Below the pieces are notes generated by a model. It did no database searches, was not told the DNA's origin, and worked only from the letters and a program-made list of their open reading frames with translations. Shown here piece by piece: positions 13,185-23,530 of a DNA stretch of 64,000 nt. Position 1 is the stretch's first letter, and each line of letters opens with the position of its first letter. Location: assembly GCF_019097595.1 (NCBI RefSeq), contig NC_080718.1, positions 27,172,657-27,236,656 on the forward strand. The letters run 5' to 3'. Source of the DNA: Hemibagrus wyckioides (Eukaryota; Chordata; Actinopteri; Siluriformes; Bagridae). Position numbers and translations under genes: made by a program.

Positions 13185-14134
13185 ATGCTGACTGTTTTCC
13201 AGCTTGGGGTTTTACTTCTAATTTTAGGTAAGTGTCGTGTGAGCAAAATAAATAATAAAAATGTAATATTATATCAGTTATATCAAAAACAGGAGTGAAC
13301 GGAGGGGTATTTAGGAGGGCATTTTTTGTCTAAATGATGTGCAGTGACAGTATTGTCATATCCAAGGGTGTAGCTTTGGTCTGAGAAGTGTGTTTTCGAT
13401 TTAAATCCCATTTCCTGCATTTACATACATTTAGGGACTGTGATACAAAATCCAGGAATTAATGAAGTTGATTATAATGATAAATTCTGCCAAAAAGAAT
13501 AGTAGGCTATGGATATAAAAAAGATGTCTTAATTTCTTTGTTGTTTAATAGGGACCGATCGCCAAGACTTGAGAGAATCATTTTATAAAGTCAAAAATGT
13601 TCACCATTAATGTATTGTGTGTGAATAAAATGTAAATAATGTGAGACTCAATTTCCACTCTTAAACAAACTTTTATTTCAAACTAAGCGCTGTACCTGAA
13701 AATGTAAAATAAATCACTTGTGCCACAGAACGTCAGAGACGCATCCACCAAACCGCAGGGGTTTAGAATAGAAACAGCAGAAAGCTTTTATGAACTGTGT
13801 GTGTTACAGCACTATTGTGTAATATCAGGGGCAGATAGACAGCAGCAAACATTAATATGGAATTATATGAAAATGTTGATCATTACTTTAATAATTGTCT
13901 TTTATGCATAAACAACCACCCTTATATGTAATATTTACATTCCTGGTTGGTGGCACGGTGGCTTAGTGGTTAGCACATTAGAACAGAATCGAGCAAGCTC
14001 TTAACAAAGTGTGTTACAGAATTGATTCGGGAAGAGTCTTTTGCATGCATTTTGTTCATAAATACAGAGAAAAGCTGGTTATGCTCATCTTCATCAAGCT
14101 CCACGAAGTCTGCCAACAAATCAAACTGTGCTAA
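13185..14134 (+). pseudogene. NK-lysin-like pseudogene lacking exons 2 and 3
   Basis: Exon 1 (13185-13227) encodes a signal peptide close to that of the next genes (FQLGVLLLILG) and ends in phase 1 at a GTAAGT donor. The last exon (13982-14134, stop TAA) keeps the four distal cysteines, with KVC, a C nine residues later, and a QIKLC end. No exon matching the propeptide or the C-x2-C exon lies in the 750 bases between. The sequence just before the last exon is a tRNA-SINE fragment (GGTGGCTTAGTGGTTAGCAC) instead of the pyrimidine-rich acceptor seen in its paralogues. Exon 1 joined straight to exon 4 would also be out of phase. The copy is therefore broken by deletion. Confidence 0.75.
13950..13981 (+). 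mobile_element. tRNA-SINE head fragment at a deletion junction
   Basis: Roughly thirty bases (GGCACGGTGGCTTAGTGGTT and on) resemble the tRNA-like 5' heads of the SINEs elsewhere in the window. It ends directly at the first base of the last exon of the pseudogene. Confidence 0.5.
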
Positions 14135-14339
14135 GCACATGGAAACACAGTATAAGAAATCTCTAGATATTCTCATTGTCATATTTCCATGTTTATTCCA
14201 TGTTATTCCATACTTTTTTTCCAAAATGTCCGAACACTTGGACAGCCTGATGTTAAATCTCCTGATCAATGGCCATAAAAGTGACCAAAAATATGTTCTT
14301 GTTATTAAGTAAATGTTTATTCCTGTAATTGATTGATTC

Positions 14340-14560
14340 GGTTGTAAAACTTATTCTTGTTGTGACAAAACTTTCACCAGCAACAAATGCACTCCTAAAT
14401 ACGCCTCTTTTCACTCCTGTTTTTCTGATATAATATTACATTTTGTTTAATTTATTTTTCCACATGACACTTACCTAAAATTAGAAGCAAAACTTACCTC
14501 ATTACCACAAATGCTGAGCTTTTCCAAATTTACTGATGACTGCTGCACTGTGTATTGTGC
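14340..14560 (-). pseudogene. Inverted NK-lysin fragment: promoter piece, exon 1 end, intron 1
   Basis: Read on the minus strand, it begins with GTAGCACAATACACAGTG and the CATCAGTAAATTTGG block of the NK-lysin upstream region. It then jumps to TTTTGCTTCTAATTTTAG plus the GTAAGTGTCATGTGG donor, and continues through intron 1 to about 14342. The core promoter and start codon are deleted. It faces the pseudogene at 13185 tail to head, and its upstream side abuts the hAT-like element at 14566. Confidence 0.75.
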
Positions 14561-14565
14561 TACAC

Positions 14566-15466
14566 CAGGGGTCTCCAACACGTCCTGAGGAGCTCGCCTA
14601 AAGCTTCATAGAGCACGTACAAAACTGATCAAATCAAATGAACACAATGAACCCAAGAACCGTACAGAAATCTGACTTCCTGGACAAATCATACTCCTCC
14701 ATCATCACACAGTTTAATCCAGCTGTTCATCAATTGACCTCACACACAGCACCAAGACTGTACACGGAAGAGTTAGATAAACTTAAATCTATAAACACAA
14801 ACTGAAGTAGTCTGATAAAGAATAAAGAAAATCCTTTGAACTTGGAAGCTGCTGGAGATTGGACAGCGTTAGGAATAAAGCTACGATGCTGCTAAAGTAA
14901 AAGCGCTGAATGAATCGATCCTGCTGCAGGAAGATGCAGGACGAGTGAGCTGTAGACGGTTCTTATTAGTGCAGCTGGTGTTTCAGAGTAAAGTACTCTT
15001 TAATATTTCCCATTGCACATGCATATGAATGCCATAAAAATACTATTATTTAAATCACAAAGTCCAATACAATGTCTCTGTTTAAGAAATGAATATTACC
15101 TTCAATATCGAAGTGTTCTCTTTTAATAATCTGAGTTTAGGATCAGTCTTTAGCAGCCACTTTAACTCTTTTACACATAAATTATATCATAAAACATGCA
15201 GATTTTAAAACAAAATCACAAAAATTAGAAGTAGAAATAGAAATAGAAGGTAATAAACAATTGTAAACATACACTTTTTGGGTTTAAAGTAACTTCAAGT
15301 TTCTAGTGGGAGGAGTTTGACTTTGCCACATGAAGGAGTGTGGTGTCTGACATATAAAAGCCACCTGACCGCACAAAAACTGACAAACTTTATTCCCTCT
15401 ATTTCATTTCACACAAAAATAACTTATCAGTGTAGCTCTCAGAGGAAAAAAGGTTGGAGACCCCTG
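14566..15466. mobile_element. hAT-like nonautonomous element
   Basis: The ends CAGGGGTCTCCAAC and GTTGGAGACCCCTG are exact inverted repeats, and the symmetry extends outward as CTACAC / GTGTAG. The interior (about 14770-15180) recurs in inverted orientation at 33420-33775. The right third contains an orphan NK-lysin promoter copy (15290-15395). No transposase is encoded. Confidence 0.65.
15290..15395 (+). promoter_or_regulatory. Orphan NK-lysin promoter copy inside the hAT-like element
   Basis: It carries GGGTTTAAAGTAACTTCAAG, TCTAGTGGGAGGAGTTTGAC, a CATATAAAAGCC TATA-like box and CCGCACAAAAACTGACAAAC, in the same order and spacing as the active-looking genes. It has an extra GAAGGAGTGTGGTGTCTGAC block. 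No signal-peptide exon follows. Confidence 0.55.
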
Positions 15467-16494
15467 GTGTAGTGTTACCTGATGGACAGGTATGCAGAGG
15501 AATCTTGCGAGGCTTATTTATTATGCTTATGCTTATGCTGTTTGTCGACTACAGTTCAGCGTTTAACACCATAATTCCCTCCATACTCACCATTAAGTTG
15601 GTGATCCTGGGCCTTAGCCCATCCCTGTGTCGGTGGATCTCCATCTTCCTGCGAGACAGACCTCAGGCAGTACGGGTGGGCAACGATGTCTCACCCTCAC
15701 TCACCCTCAGCACTGGAGCCCCCCAGGGTTGTGTTCTGAGCCCCCTGCTGTACTCACTGTACACCTTTGACTGTGTGGCCACTTCCAGCTCCACTAACAT
15801 CATGAAGTTCGTGGATGATACTGTGGTGGTGGGCCTGATCTCCAATAACGACGAGACGGCCTACCTAGAGGAGATTAAAAACCTGGAGACATGGTGCCAG
15901 GTCAACAATCTCCTCCTGAACATCAGCAAGACTAAGGAGCTGATAGTGGACTTTAGCACAAAGCAGGAGAGGAATTACCAGCCCCTCACTATCGACGGGA
16001 CCCGGGTGGAGAGAGTGGACAATTTCGGGTACCTAGGTGTTTACATCACGCAGGACCTGACATGGTCCTGTCACGTTAACACCCTGGTGAAGAAGGCCCG
16101 GCAGCGTCTTTATCATCTCAGACTCCTGAAGGACTTTAAACTGCCCTCAAAGGTGCTAAAGACATTCTACACCTGCACCATTGAGAGCATCCTGACGGGA
16201 AGTATCACAGCCTGGTTTGGGAACAGCACCAAACAGGACAGGGAAGCTCTCCAGAGGGTGGTGCGTTCAGCCGAGCGTACCATCCGCACCGAGCTTCCTG
16301 ACCTGGACACCATATACAGCAAGTGGTGTTGGACCAAAGCCAGGAAGATTATGAAGGACCTCAGCCATCCCAACAATGTACTCTTCTCTCTGTTGAGGTC
16401 AGGGAAATATTTTCGTTCCTTGAAGGCAAACACAGAGAGAATGAGGAGGAGCTTCTTCCCACAGGCCATTCGGGCCCTCAACCAGAACACCTAG
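15454..16494 (+). CDS. L2/CR1-type LINE reverse transcriptase, 5'-truncated
   Basis: An open frame of 346 codons. Reverse transcriptase motifs are in order: [11 protein letters not shown] (residues 30-40), [12 protein letters not shown] (88-99) and the catalytic FVDD (119-122), then a thumb region and a LINE-type C terminus. The first 25 or so residues come from the end of the adjacent hAT-like element, so the ATG is accidental. The endonuclease domain and ORF1 are missing. The family copies RNA into DNA by target-primed reverse transcription. Most fish relatives have FADD; Val at this position is tolerated in reverse transcriptases. The element is open but truncated, so it is dead as a mobile unit. 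Confidence 0.85.
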   Translation: METPGVVLPDGQVCRGILRGLFIMLMLMLFVDYSSAFNTIIPSILTIKLVILGLSPSLCRWISIFLRDRPQAVRVGNDVSPSLTLSTGAPQGCVLSPLLYSLYTFDCVATSSSTNIMKFVDDTVVVGLISNNDETAYLEEIKNLETWCQVNNLLLNISKTKELIVDFSTKQERNYQPLTIDGTRVERVDNFGYLGVYITQDLTWSCHVNTLVKKARQRLYHLRLLKDFKLPSKVLKTFYTCTIESILTGSITAWFGNSTKQDREALQRVVRSAERTIRTELPDLDTIYSKWCWTKARKIMKDLSHPNNVLFSLLRSGKYFRSLKANTERMRRSFFPQAIRALNQNT

Positions 16495-16786
16495 AAATCT
16501 GGACTTTCTGGACCCCCACACGACATGACATTCTACCTCAGCTGATTGTTGCACATGCAATAATTGCACTACTTTGTACTCTGCACTATTCTGTACACAC
16601 AATAACCACACTCACTGTACATCTTTTCTGTACATCTTGTGTGCACACTGCACTGTCACTTTACTCCCTGTTCAACTGGACGTTTATATTTGCCTTATAT
16701 ATCATATATGCATATACTGTATCTTCTATATATTATAGAGTCTACACATATATATTTATTTATATTGTTTTATTTTTCACATATAC

Positions 16787-16818
<32 letters not shown>

Positions 16819-17190
16819 CTATATTGTACTGTATTATATTAGTGTATTATATTTTTGTTTTTATATTTGTTTTTTTATATTTAGTTTTATAAAGCAGTTT
16901 TGCAGTTTGCATTTAGTTTTCTGCTATATTGATACTACATATATATATATACATAGACATATATTTGCATATGCATATCTGACACTTGACTTTCAAGTTA
17001 TTTTCGTTTGTGATTTCTATTCATTTAATTTTCCCTACTTTTCCCTACATATTCTTAACTATATCCCCTATTTTTCATGTCCACACTTAAATTTTTCTTT
17101 TTTACTCTTTCTTTTTGTGTAAGACAGTCGTAAAAAGCATTTCACTACATGTCGTACTGTGTATGATTTCGTATGTGACCAATGAACTGT
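15510..17190 (+). mobile_element. 5'-truncated L2-type LINE with 3' UTR
   Basis: The reverse transcriptase frame is followed by an AT-rich 3' UTR with a TA microsatellite at about 16790-16818. It ends in the sequence TTCACTACATGTCGTACTGT and TATGTGACCAA. The same tail is found nested in the L1 copies at about 22600-22797 and 29400-29597. Confidence 0.75.
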
Positions 17191-17732
17191 AAAATGAACC
17201 AAATCCAAAAATTAACATGTTTGTGGTTATCAGTAAGGTTGAGCATGATCTTGAAGTTGATAAGATTATCTTAATACTCAATCATAAAAATTCTGCAGTC
17301 TACTTCATTACTGAAAAGCTACTTACTGGATTATTACCCTCTACCTCAGTATGCAATCTGTGACATGACAATAATTGTTCATCATCATTCTTTTCCTTCT
17401 TTGTAGTGCAATGAGCATTGTGAGTGAAGGGACATCAGCCTGAGAACTTTTCCAACAATTTCCAAAGACATCCAACAGACACTGAGAGATAAGCGATTAA
17501 ACTCCGGACTGGAATCTACACCTGAAATATGTAACTCAAGATGATATTGCTGATCTACTGCCGGTCATTCAGCAGTAGATCAACAATCTTGGTCAGTCCC
17601 TTGCATTGTCACAGTGCAGGAGTCATCAGTAAATTTGGAAAAGCTCAGCATTTGTGGTAATGACCATTAACAGACACATTTGTGGGTTTAAATGAACTTC
17701 GTGTTTCTAGTGGGAGGAGTTTGACTTTCATA

Positions 17733-17740
17733 CATAAAAG
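17733..17740 (+). promoter_or_regulatory. TATA-like box of NK-lysin-like gene A
   Basis: CATAAAAG lies 59 bases before the ATG, within a promoter block shared by all members of this subgroup (TGGGAGGAGTTTGACTTTCA upstream, GAACGCACAAAAACGGAC downstream). The spacing suits a core TATA element with transcription starting near 17765. Confidence 0.55.
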
Positions 17741-17798
17741 CCTCCTGAACGCACAAAAACGGACAAACTCTCTTCAACCTGCATCGAGAAAGAAAAAC

Positions 17799-18854
17799 AT
17801 GCAGGCTCTTTTCCAGCTTGGAGTTTTGCTTCTAATTTTAGGTAAGTGTCATGTGGAAAAATAAATTAAACCAAATGTAATATTATATCAGTTTGAAAAA
17901 CAGGCGTGAAAAGAGGAGTATTTGGGAGTGTATTTGTTGCTGGTGAAAGTTTTGTCACAACAAGAATAAGTTTTAGACTCATTATTGAGGTGGAAATAAA
18001 TGCAACTAGATTTTATTGCTGAAATTTATTATAAAATCTGTTGCACTGACAGCAGAGACTCCGATCTTAAATATTAAACAAGTCACAGAAAACGTCGCCA
18101 TATCAACGATTATATTCTTTATCCATTTCACTGAACATCATTTTCTTCTCCTGAACAAACTCTGCAAGTGACCGCTTTTGAAATGTCTTTTCTACAAACA
18201 TCTTTTATTTCCTCACTAGGAGCGGCGCAGTGTAAGGATCAGCTCCTCAGCGACAAAGACCTCGAGGTTTACACGTACGAGCGCGATCTGCAGGTAGCTA
18301 AAACACTCGCTAACCGGATTGTTCGATTTCTAAACTATATTTTACTCATTCGTCTGACTTCTCACTCACGCAGGAAGAAGACGGCGTTCCTGGTTTGTGT
18401 CATGTGTGTACAAAACTCGTGGGTCAAGTCCTTAAAATGATTGGAAATGAAGTCTCAAAGGTCTGAATACACAAATCAACTATTAACCTTACATTTTTCC
18501 CCATTCTTACAAATTTTAAATGTGATAGCTGCTAACATCGACATCGGTCACCTTTTCACTAACCACAAGCTCAATCTCTCACACTGTATAATCCATTTTC
18601 AGTGTTCTCATATTTTTACTAGTAAATCAGATTCTGGAGTACAGTACCTGATTCTGTTTTTCTTTTCCCTCTAGAACAGCATCGATCAGGCTCTTAACAA
18701 AGTGTGTGAAAAACTGAAAGTTATACAAAGCCCTTGCAAGAAATTGATTAATAAATACAGAGGAAAGCTGGTTAACATCATCATGTCTACAAGGCAACCC
18801 AAGAGAGTCTGCAAACTTCTGAAACTGTGCATATTCCATGAAAATAAAATGTAA
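17799..18854 (+). CDS. NK-lysin-like saposin-fold peptide, gene A
   Basis: Exons 17799-17841, 18220-18293, 18374-18460 and 18675-18854 (TAA) give 127 residues with GT-AG introns in phases 1, 0, 0. Residues 1-15 are a signal peptide (FQLGVLLLILG). A short acidic propeptide follows (QCKDQLLSDKDLEVYTYERD), then the saposin B domain with six cysteines: LCHVC, NKVC, SPC, RVC and KLC. Spacing is C-x2-C, nine residues between cysteines 3 and 4, and five between 5 and 6. Such peptides are stored in granules of cytotoxic cells and disrupt microbial membranes. The last exon is lysine-rich. Compared with the 31.4-kb paralogue the stop codon is lost, adding an eight-residue tail (IFHENKM end). A MITE starts 15 bases after the stop. 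No frameshift is seen, so it may be functional. Confidence 0.85.
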
Positions 18855-18868
18855 GACATTTCTAGATA

Positions 18869-19463
18869 CAGTGGAACCTCGGCATACGAATATCCTGTCT
18901 TATGTATTTTCACCTTAAGAATTGAATTTTGCAAGCAATTTGCTTTGGCATACGAAGCATTTTCGGCATACGAACAGAACCAAACCAAACACCGGCTAAG
19001 TTTCGCGTACATCCGAGAGCCGTTCAAAACGTGTTAGCGTCAGTGAAAAGCCAAGCGAAGCAAACTGAAGAGAGTTTACGAATTTGTTTTTCAGTCAGTG
19101 AAAGCTGTTAGGAAAGAGTCAACCCACGATACCAACGTTACCTTCGGCATGCGTTCAAAAGCTAGCTGATTTTTCAGGTGTTTTTTTGTTGACAGATTGG
19201 TGGCGTGGTCTGTTCTATTTTTAGCCCAAGCTTGGTGGCACGACTTCCTGTGAGGACCCTTGACATGGAATGCTTGGCTTGGGTCAGTTCTTTGTAAGCA
19301 GCCGTACAGTTTCCATACGCTTCATATTGGGAATATTGCTCATATTTTTGGACAGCTGGAACGGATTATCTGCATTTACATTATTCCTTATTTCTAAAAT
19401 TCGTTTCACAATACACATTTTCACCTTAAGAACCAATTCAATTCCTATGCTGAGGTTCCACTG
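18869..19463. mobile_element. Tigger/pogo-like MITE in the 3' flank of gene A
   Basis: The ends CAGTGGAACCTCGGCA and CTGAGGTTCCACTG are inverted repeats, flanked by TA on both sides. The empty site survives in paralogues: TCTAGATATTCTCATT at about 14164 and TCTAAAAATTCTCATT near 32461 show the sequence without the insert. The TA target duplication is therefore directly supported. It has no coding capacity. Confidence 0.85.
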
Positions 19464-19534
19464 TATTCTCATTCTGCTTGTGCTTATTCCGTGTATTTCT
19501 TCAAAAATGTCCGGACATTTGGGTAGCCTACATT

Positions 19535-19987
19535 TGTCAGGAACTGCTGGACTGTTCCCTGCCAGGCCTGAGGAGGGCGCTGGCAGGTGAACCCAAGAAG
19601 CCGGCTTTTTGTGTTTTTCGAGTTATACCTGTCCTATTGTTCTCTCTCCTGATTGTGTCACCTGTAACCAGTTTACCCTAATGTGTAGCCCTATAAATAG
19701 GGATCCTTCTGCGCATGTCCTCGTCCGTGATTGTTTACCGTGGTTCCAGTCCGTCCATGCTCCGGTCAGTCTTAAGTTTAGTCTTTCTTATTTTCTGTTA
19801 ACCGCGCCATGTCTCATCTTCCGTCTGTTTCCCCATGTCCTGTCTTTATGTAATAAAAGCAGCGCTTCGCTGAATCCTGGGTCTGGGTCTGAATTCAGCC
19901 GCGTGCTAGCTGCGTGCATGTGTGCTCGCACCACGGACAACACGAGTTCGAGCCCCGCCTAGGGCGAGGATCCCGGCCGTGATAACA
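19535..19987 (+). mobile_element. Solo LTR-like insertion in the 3' flank of gene A
   Basis: The segment starts TGTCAGGAACTGC and ends GTGATAACA (TG...CA). It contains a TATA-like CTATAAATAGGG near 19690 and an AATAAA at 19852-19857 followed by GCAGCGCTTCGC, the layout of an LTR with promoter and polyadenylation signal. The segment is absent from the paralogous flank of the 31.4-kb gene. No clear short target duplication was found and there is no internal domain, so this is probably a solo LTR. Confidence 0.6.
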
Positions 19988-20572
19988 TTATTGTTATGAA
20001 GTAAATGTATATTACTTTAATTGATTTCTCAAATCTGTATTTCTGTTATGAATAAATATGAATCATTACTGCTTCTGGATTTGTATTGATGGTGAACATT
20101 TCGGTGAGAGTTCTTGTGGATTTTGCAAAAAACAAAGAAATTTACCATTTAGAGCTAAAAATTTGCATTTTGGTAAAAAATTTTACTAAATGAATCAAAT
20201 ACACTTGTTAACTAGATTTTGCTGATTTATTGCTTAAATTTTGCAGAAAAAAAAAAGATTTAATTACATTTTGGTAAAAATCGTGTATTTTACTGAATGA
20301 ACCAAATACACTTTTTTTTTAACTAGCCTTTGCTGATTTATTTCTTGGATCTACTTTTATTTCTCATAACTCTTTATCTCTCAATTAGAAGTATGATTGA
20401 TGTAAGTAGGAAATAATTAAAAAATTAAAACCAGCTAAAAGCTTTAAAAGGATACATGAGATCAGATTTGATAAATAAAGAAAAATTATACTGTATATTT
20501 AAGTTCAGTCAAGGTTTTAAATTTATTTACTTTATTTTTATAATTATTTATGAATCATTTATTTATTTATTT

Positions 20573-20668
20573 GGGTTTAGAGGGAGAAGTTTGACTTTCC
20601 CACATGGAGTGTGGTGTCTGACACATAAAAGCCACCTGACCGCACAAAAACTGACAAACCCTATTCCC
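20573..20668 (+). promoter_or_regulatory. Orphan NK-lysin promoter copy (unit A, left of L1)
   Basis: GGGTTTAGAGGGAGAAGTTT, a GTGGTGTCTGACACATAAAA TATA block and GACCGCACAAAAACTGAC follow a TTTA microsatellite. It matches the 15290 copy closely. No exon 1 follows; a hAT-like terminus (GGTTGGAGACCCCTGG) follows at about 20780. Confidence 0.5.
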
Positions 20669-21188
20669 ATGGGCAGCTTGATGTTTACTCGTATCTGTAT
20701 TTCTGTTATGAATTTTAATATATATATATTTTAATGCACACAAAAATAGCTTATCAAAGTAGCTTTCAGAGGAAAAAAGGTTGGAGACCCCTGGTGTAGT
20801 GTTACCTGATGGACAGGTGTGCAAAGGAATCTTGCGAGCCATGTTAGTTTTAGTTTTGTTAATAAAGCTGATCTTTTATTTAGATCTGGGTTTGATCTCC
20901 GCTTCAGGTGGTGTCTCCTTACTGTGACAACCAGCTATTTCAGCTGACCAGATAGAGTATTTAAGAGTCCTTATTGATATATATATACTTCTATTCCAGA
21001 AAACAAGCCTTTCCCCACCATCAACTTAAACCTAAGAATCATTACATGAGTTATTATCCGGAGCTCATCATTCAGTCTGGGTCACACTGTGGACTGCAAA
21101 ACTTTAAAAATGTGTGTTCAAGCCTTGCAGAGGAACTTCTTCAAGCATCTAGAGTTTTTTCCTAATACTAAATAAAATAGCTACCAGT

Positions 21189-22610
21189 TTGCTGTGGTTA
21201 AAGCAGTCATATTATGATCAGGGAGAAAAAGCTGAAAAACTACTAGCATGGAGAATCAAGAAAATACAGACTAACAGAGCTATTAATTCTGTTATATTGG
21301 ATACTGGAGAGAGCCTTGTAGACCCAGTCGACATAAATAACGCTTTTACAAATTACTATGAAGATCTATACGAATCTGGATATCCTGATAATAAAGAAAA
21401 ACAAAATACTTTTTTAAATCAACTTGAATTTCCAATATTAGCTGAGGACACTAAAATTCATCTTGACAGGAACCTGAGTATTGAAGAACTTAAAGAAGCA
21501 CTTAATCATATGAATAGTGGCAAGGCTCCTGGGCCAGATGGCTTACCAATAGAATTTTATAAGACATTTTCAGATAAATTATTGCTCCATATGCTTGAAA
21601 TGTTTAATGAGTCCTATGAAGAAAGAATCCTTCCACAGTCCTTGAGATCAGCAGTAATTTCCCTTTTGATAAAACCAGGTAAATCTCCCATGGAAATGGC
21701 CTCCTATCGCCCCATATCCCTAATGTCATGTGACACTAAAATACTATGGAAGGCTTTGGCGAGGAGGATTGAATTATACATTCCGAGACTAATTGCAAAT
21801 GATCAGAATGGATTTGTGCTTGGTAGACAAGCATACCATAATACTCGTAGATTATTAAACATATTGTATTCAAAACAAAATGCCAGGGACCATGCAATCC
21901 TGTCACTGGATGCTGAAAAGGCTTTTGATAGAATAGAATGGAGGTACCTTTTTGAAACTCTTAAAAGATTTGGTCTTGGAGAGAGATAGCTCAAAAGGAT
22001 CCAGTTATTATATACAGATCCAATAGCTAAAATGTCAACAAACAATCAAATTTCAAAATCTATCAGTCTTTGTAGATCCACATGGCAGGGATGTCCATTG
22101 TCTCCTTTATTATTTCTTTTCGCTATTGAACCCCTAGCTATGGCTATTCGTCAGTCCTCTGAGATTTCAGGTATCAGGATAGGGGACATTGAACATCGTC
22201 TATCTCTTTTTGCAGATGATATTGTCTTGTTTTTAACAAATATAGGAAATTCTGTGCAAGCCCTTACTCAGCTTCTCAACACCTTTGGAGAATTCTCTGG
22301 ATATAAAATAAACAACAGAAAAAGTGCCCTGTTATTATTGAGTGACCAGGAGAGAAAATGCCCCCCAATGAACACGCAGTTCCCCTACACCCCTGAGGGT
22401 TTCACTTACTTGGGAATTAAAATAGCTCCCAACATAGATAAGATCATATCCATCAATTATGACCCTATGGTACAAAAAATATCTGAGAGTTTAGAGACAT
22501 GGAACTCGTTACCCATTTCAATGATTGGACGTGTTAACATCATTAAAATGTCAATCCTGCCAAAGTTTTTGTATCTTTTTCAGTCTATCCCACATTATTT
22601 TCGTTTGTGA
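21189..22610 (+). pseudogene. L1-type LINE ORF2 fragment with in-frame stop (unit A)
   Basis: The first part (21189-21989) carries the classic reverse transcriptase run: GKAPGPDGLP (residues 111-120), YRPISL (173-178), QNGFV and LDAEKAFDRIEW (240-251). A single TAG at 21987-21989 interrupts it. The same frame resumes at once (LKRIQLLYTDP) and runs to 22610 with QGCPLSPLLF and catalytic FADD. No endonuclease or ORF1 is present. The 3' part is interrupted at about 22597 by an L2 tail. The protein is inactive. Confidence 0.9.
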
Positions 22611-22798
22611 TTTCCACCATTTAATTTTCCCTACTTTTTCCTACATATTCTTAACTACATCCCCTATTTTTCATGTCCACACTTAAATTTTTCTTTTTTA
22701 CTCTTTCTTTTTATGTAAGACAGTCGTAAAAAGCATTTCACTACATGTCGTACTGTGTATGATTTCGTATGTGACCAATAAAATTGAATTTGAATTTA
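22597..22798 (+). mobile_element. L2 3' tail nested in the L1 (unit A)
   Basis: TTATTTTCGTTTGTGATTT through TATGTGACCAATAAAATTG matches the 3' end of the L2 at 16998-17190. L1-like sequence resumes after it (CTTGCAAAGGGGAAAATTGA, readable as the L1 C terminus) and ends near 23030 in an A-rich tail preceded by AATCAATAAAAATATTTGTG. Confidence 0.7.
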
Positions 22799-23033
22799 TC
22801 TTGCAAAGGGGAAAATTGAGGACTTCTATGAGATCTGGACACTCTTTGTACAATTCATGACGTCTATATAAAAACTGAACTATCTCTGTCAGGAGTTCTT
22901 TTTGTTGCCGAGAGTAGGATGTTGTTGGGTATGTGTGTAGGGGTGGGGGGTGGCTCAGGGGAACGGGAGTTTTGTTGTGCTTTTCATAAATATAATGTAA
23001 AAATCAATAAAAATATTTGTGGAAAAAAAAGAA

Positions 23034-23333
23034 GTAAAACCAGCTAAAAGCTTTAAAAGGATACATGAGATCAGATTTGATGAATAAAGAAAAATATACT
23101 GTATATTGATTAAGTTCAGCCAAGGTTTTAAATTTATTTACTTTTTATTTATTTTTGTATTTATTTATTTATTTATTTATTTATTTATTTGGGTTTAGAG
23201 GGAGAAGTTTGACTTTCCCACATGAAGGAGTGTGGTGTCTGACACATAAAAGCCACCTGACCGCACAAAAACTGACAAACCCTATTCCCATGGGCAGCTT
23301 GATGTTTACTCATATCTGTATTTCTGTTATGAA

Positions 23334-23373
<40 letters not shown>

Positions 23374-23530
23374 AGCCTTTCCCCACCATCAACTTAAACC
23401 TAAGAATCATTACATGAGTTATTATCCGGAGCTCATCATTCAGTTTGGGTCACATTGTGGACTGCAAAACTTTAAAAATGTGTGTTCAAGCCTTGCAGAG
23501 GAACTTTTTCAAGCATCTAGAGTTTTTTCG
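23034..23530. repeat. Direct repeat flanking the L1 within unit A
   Basis: CCAGCTAAAAGCTTTAAAAGG onward repeats 20424-20720 and, after a (TA)n run at about 23340-23370, the ACAAGCCTTTCCCCACCATC stretch repeats 20994-21150. It contains another orphan NK-lysin promoter (23191-23288). The hAT-like terminus and the stretch present at 20730-20990 are missing here. Confidence 0.75.
23191..23288 (+). promoter_or_regulatory. Orphan NK-lysin promoter copy (unit A, right of L1)
   Basis: Same block as 20573-20668, but with the GAAGGAGTGTGGTGTCTGAC element intact as in the 15290 copy. It is preceded by a long (TTTA)n tract and no exon follows. Confidence 0.5.

Noticed and set aside
16323..16892. 189-codon frame overlapping the L2 reverse transcriptase end
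   Set aside because: Out of frame with the reverse transcriptase and continuing into the AT-rich 3' UTR; low-complexity Tyr/Ile/Phe content.
18686..19027. Minus-strand 113-codon frame, repeated at 25471-25812
   Set aside because: It runs antisense through the gene A last exon and into the MITE. Duplication of the unit alone explains its conservation.
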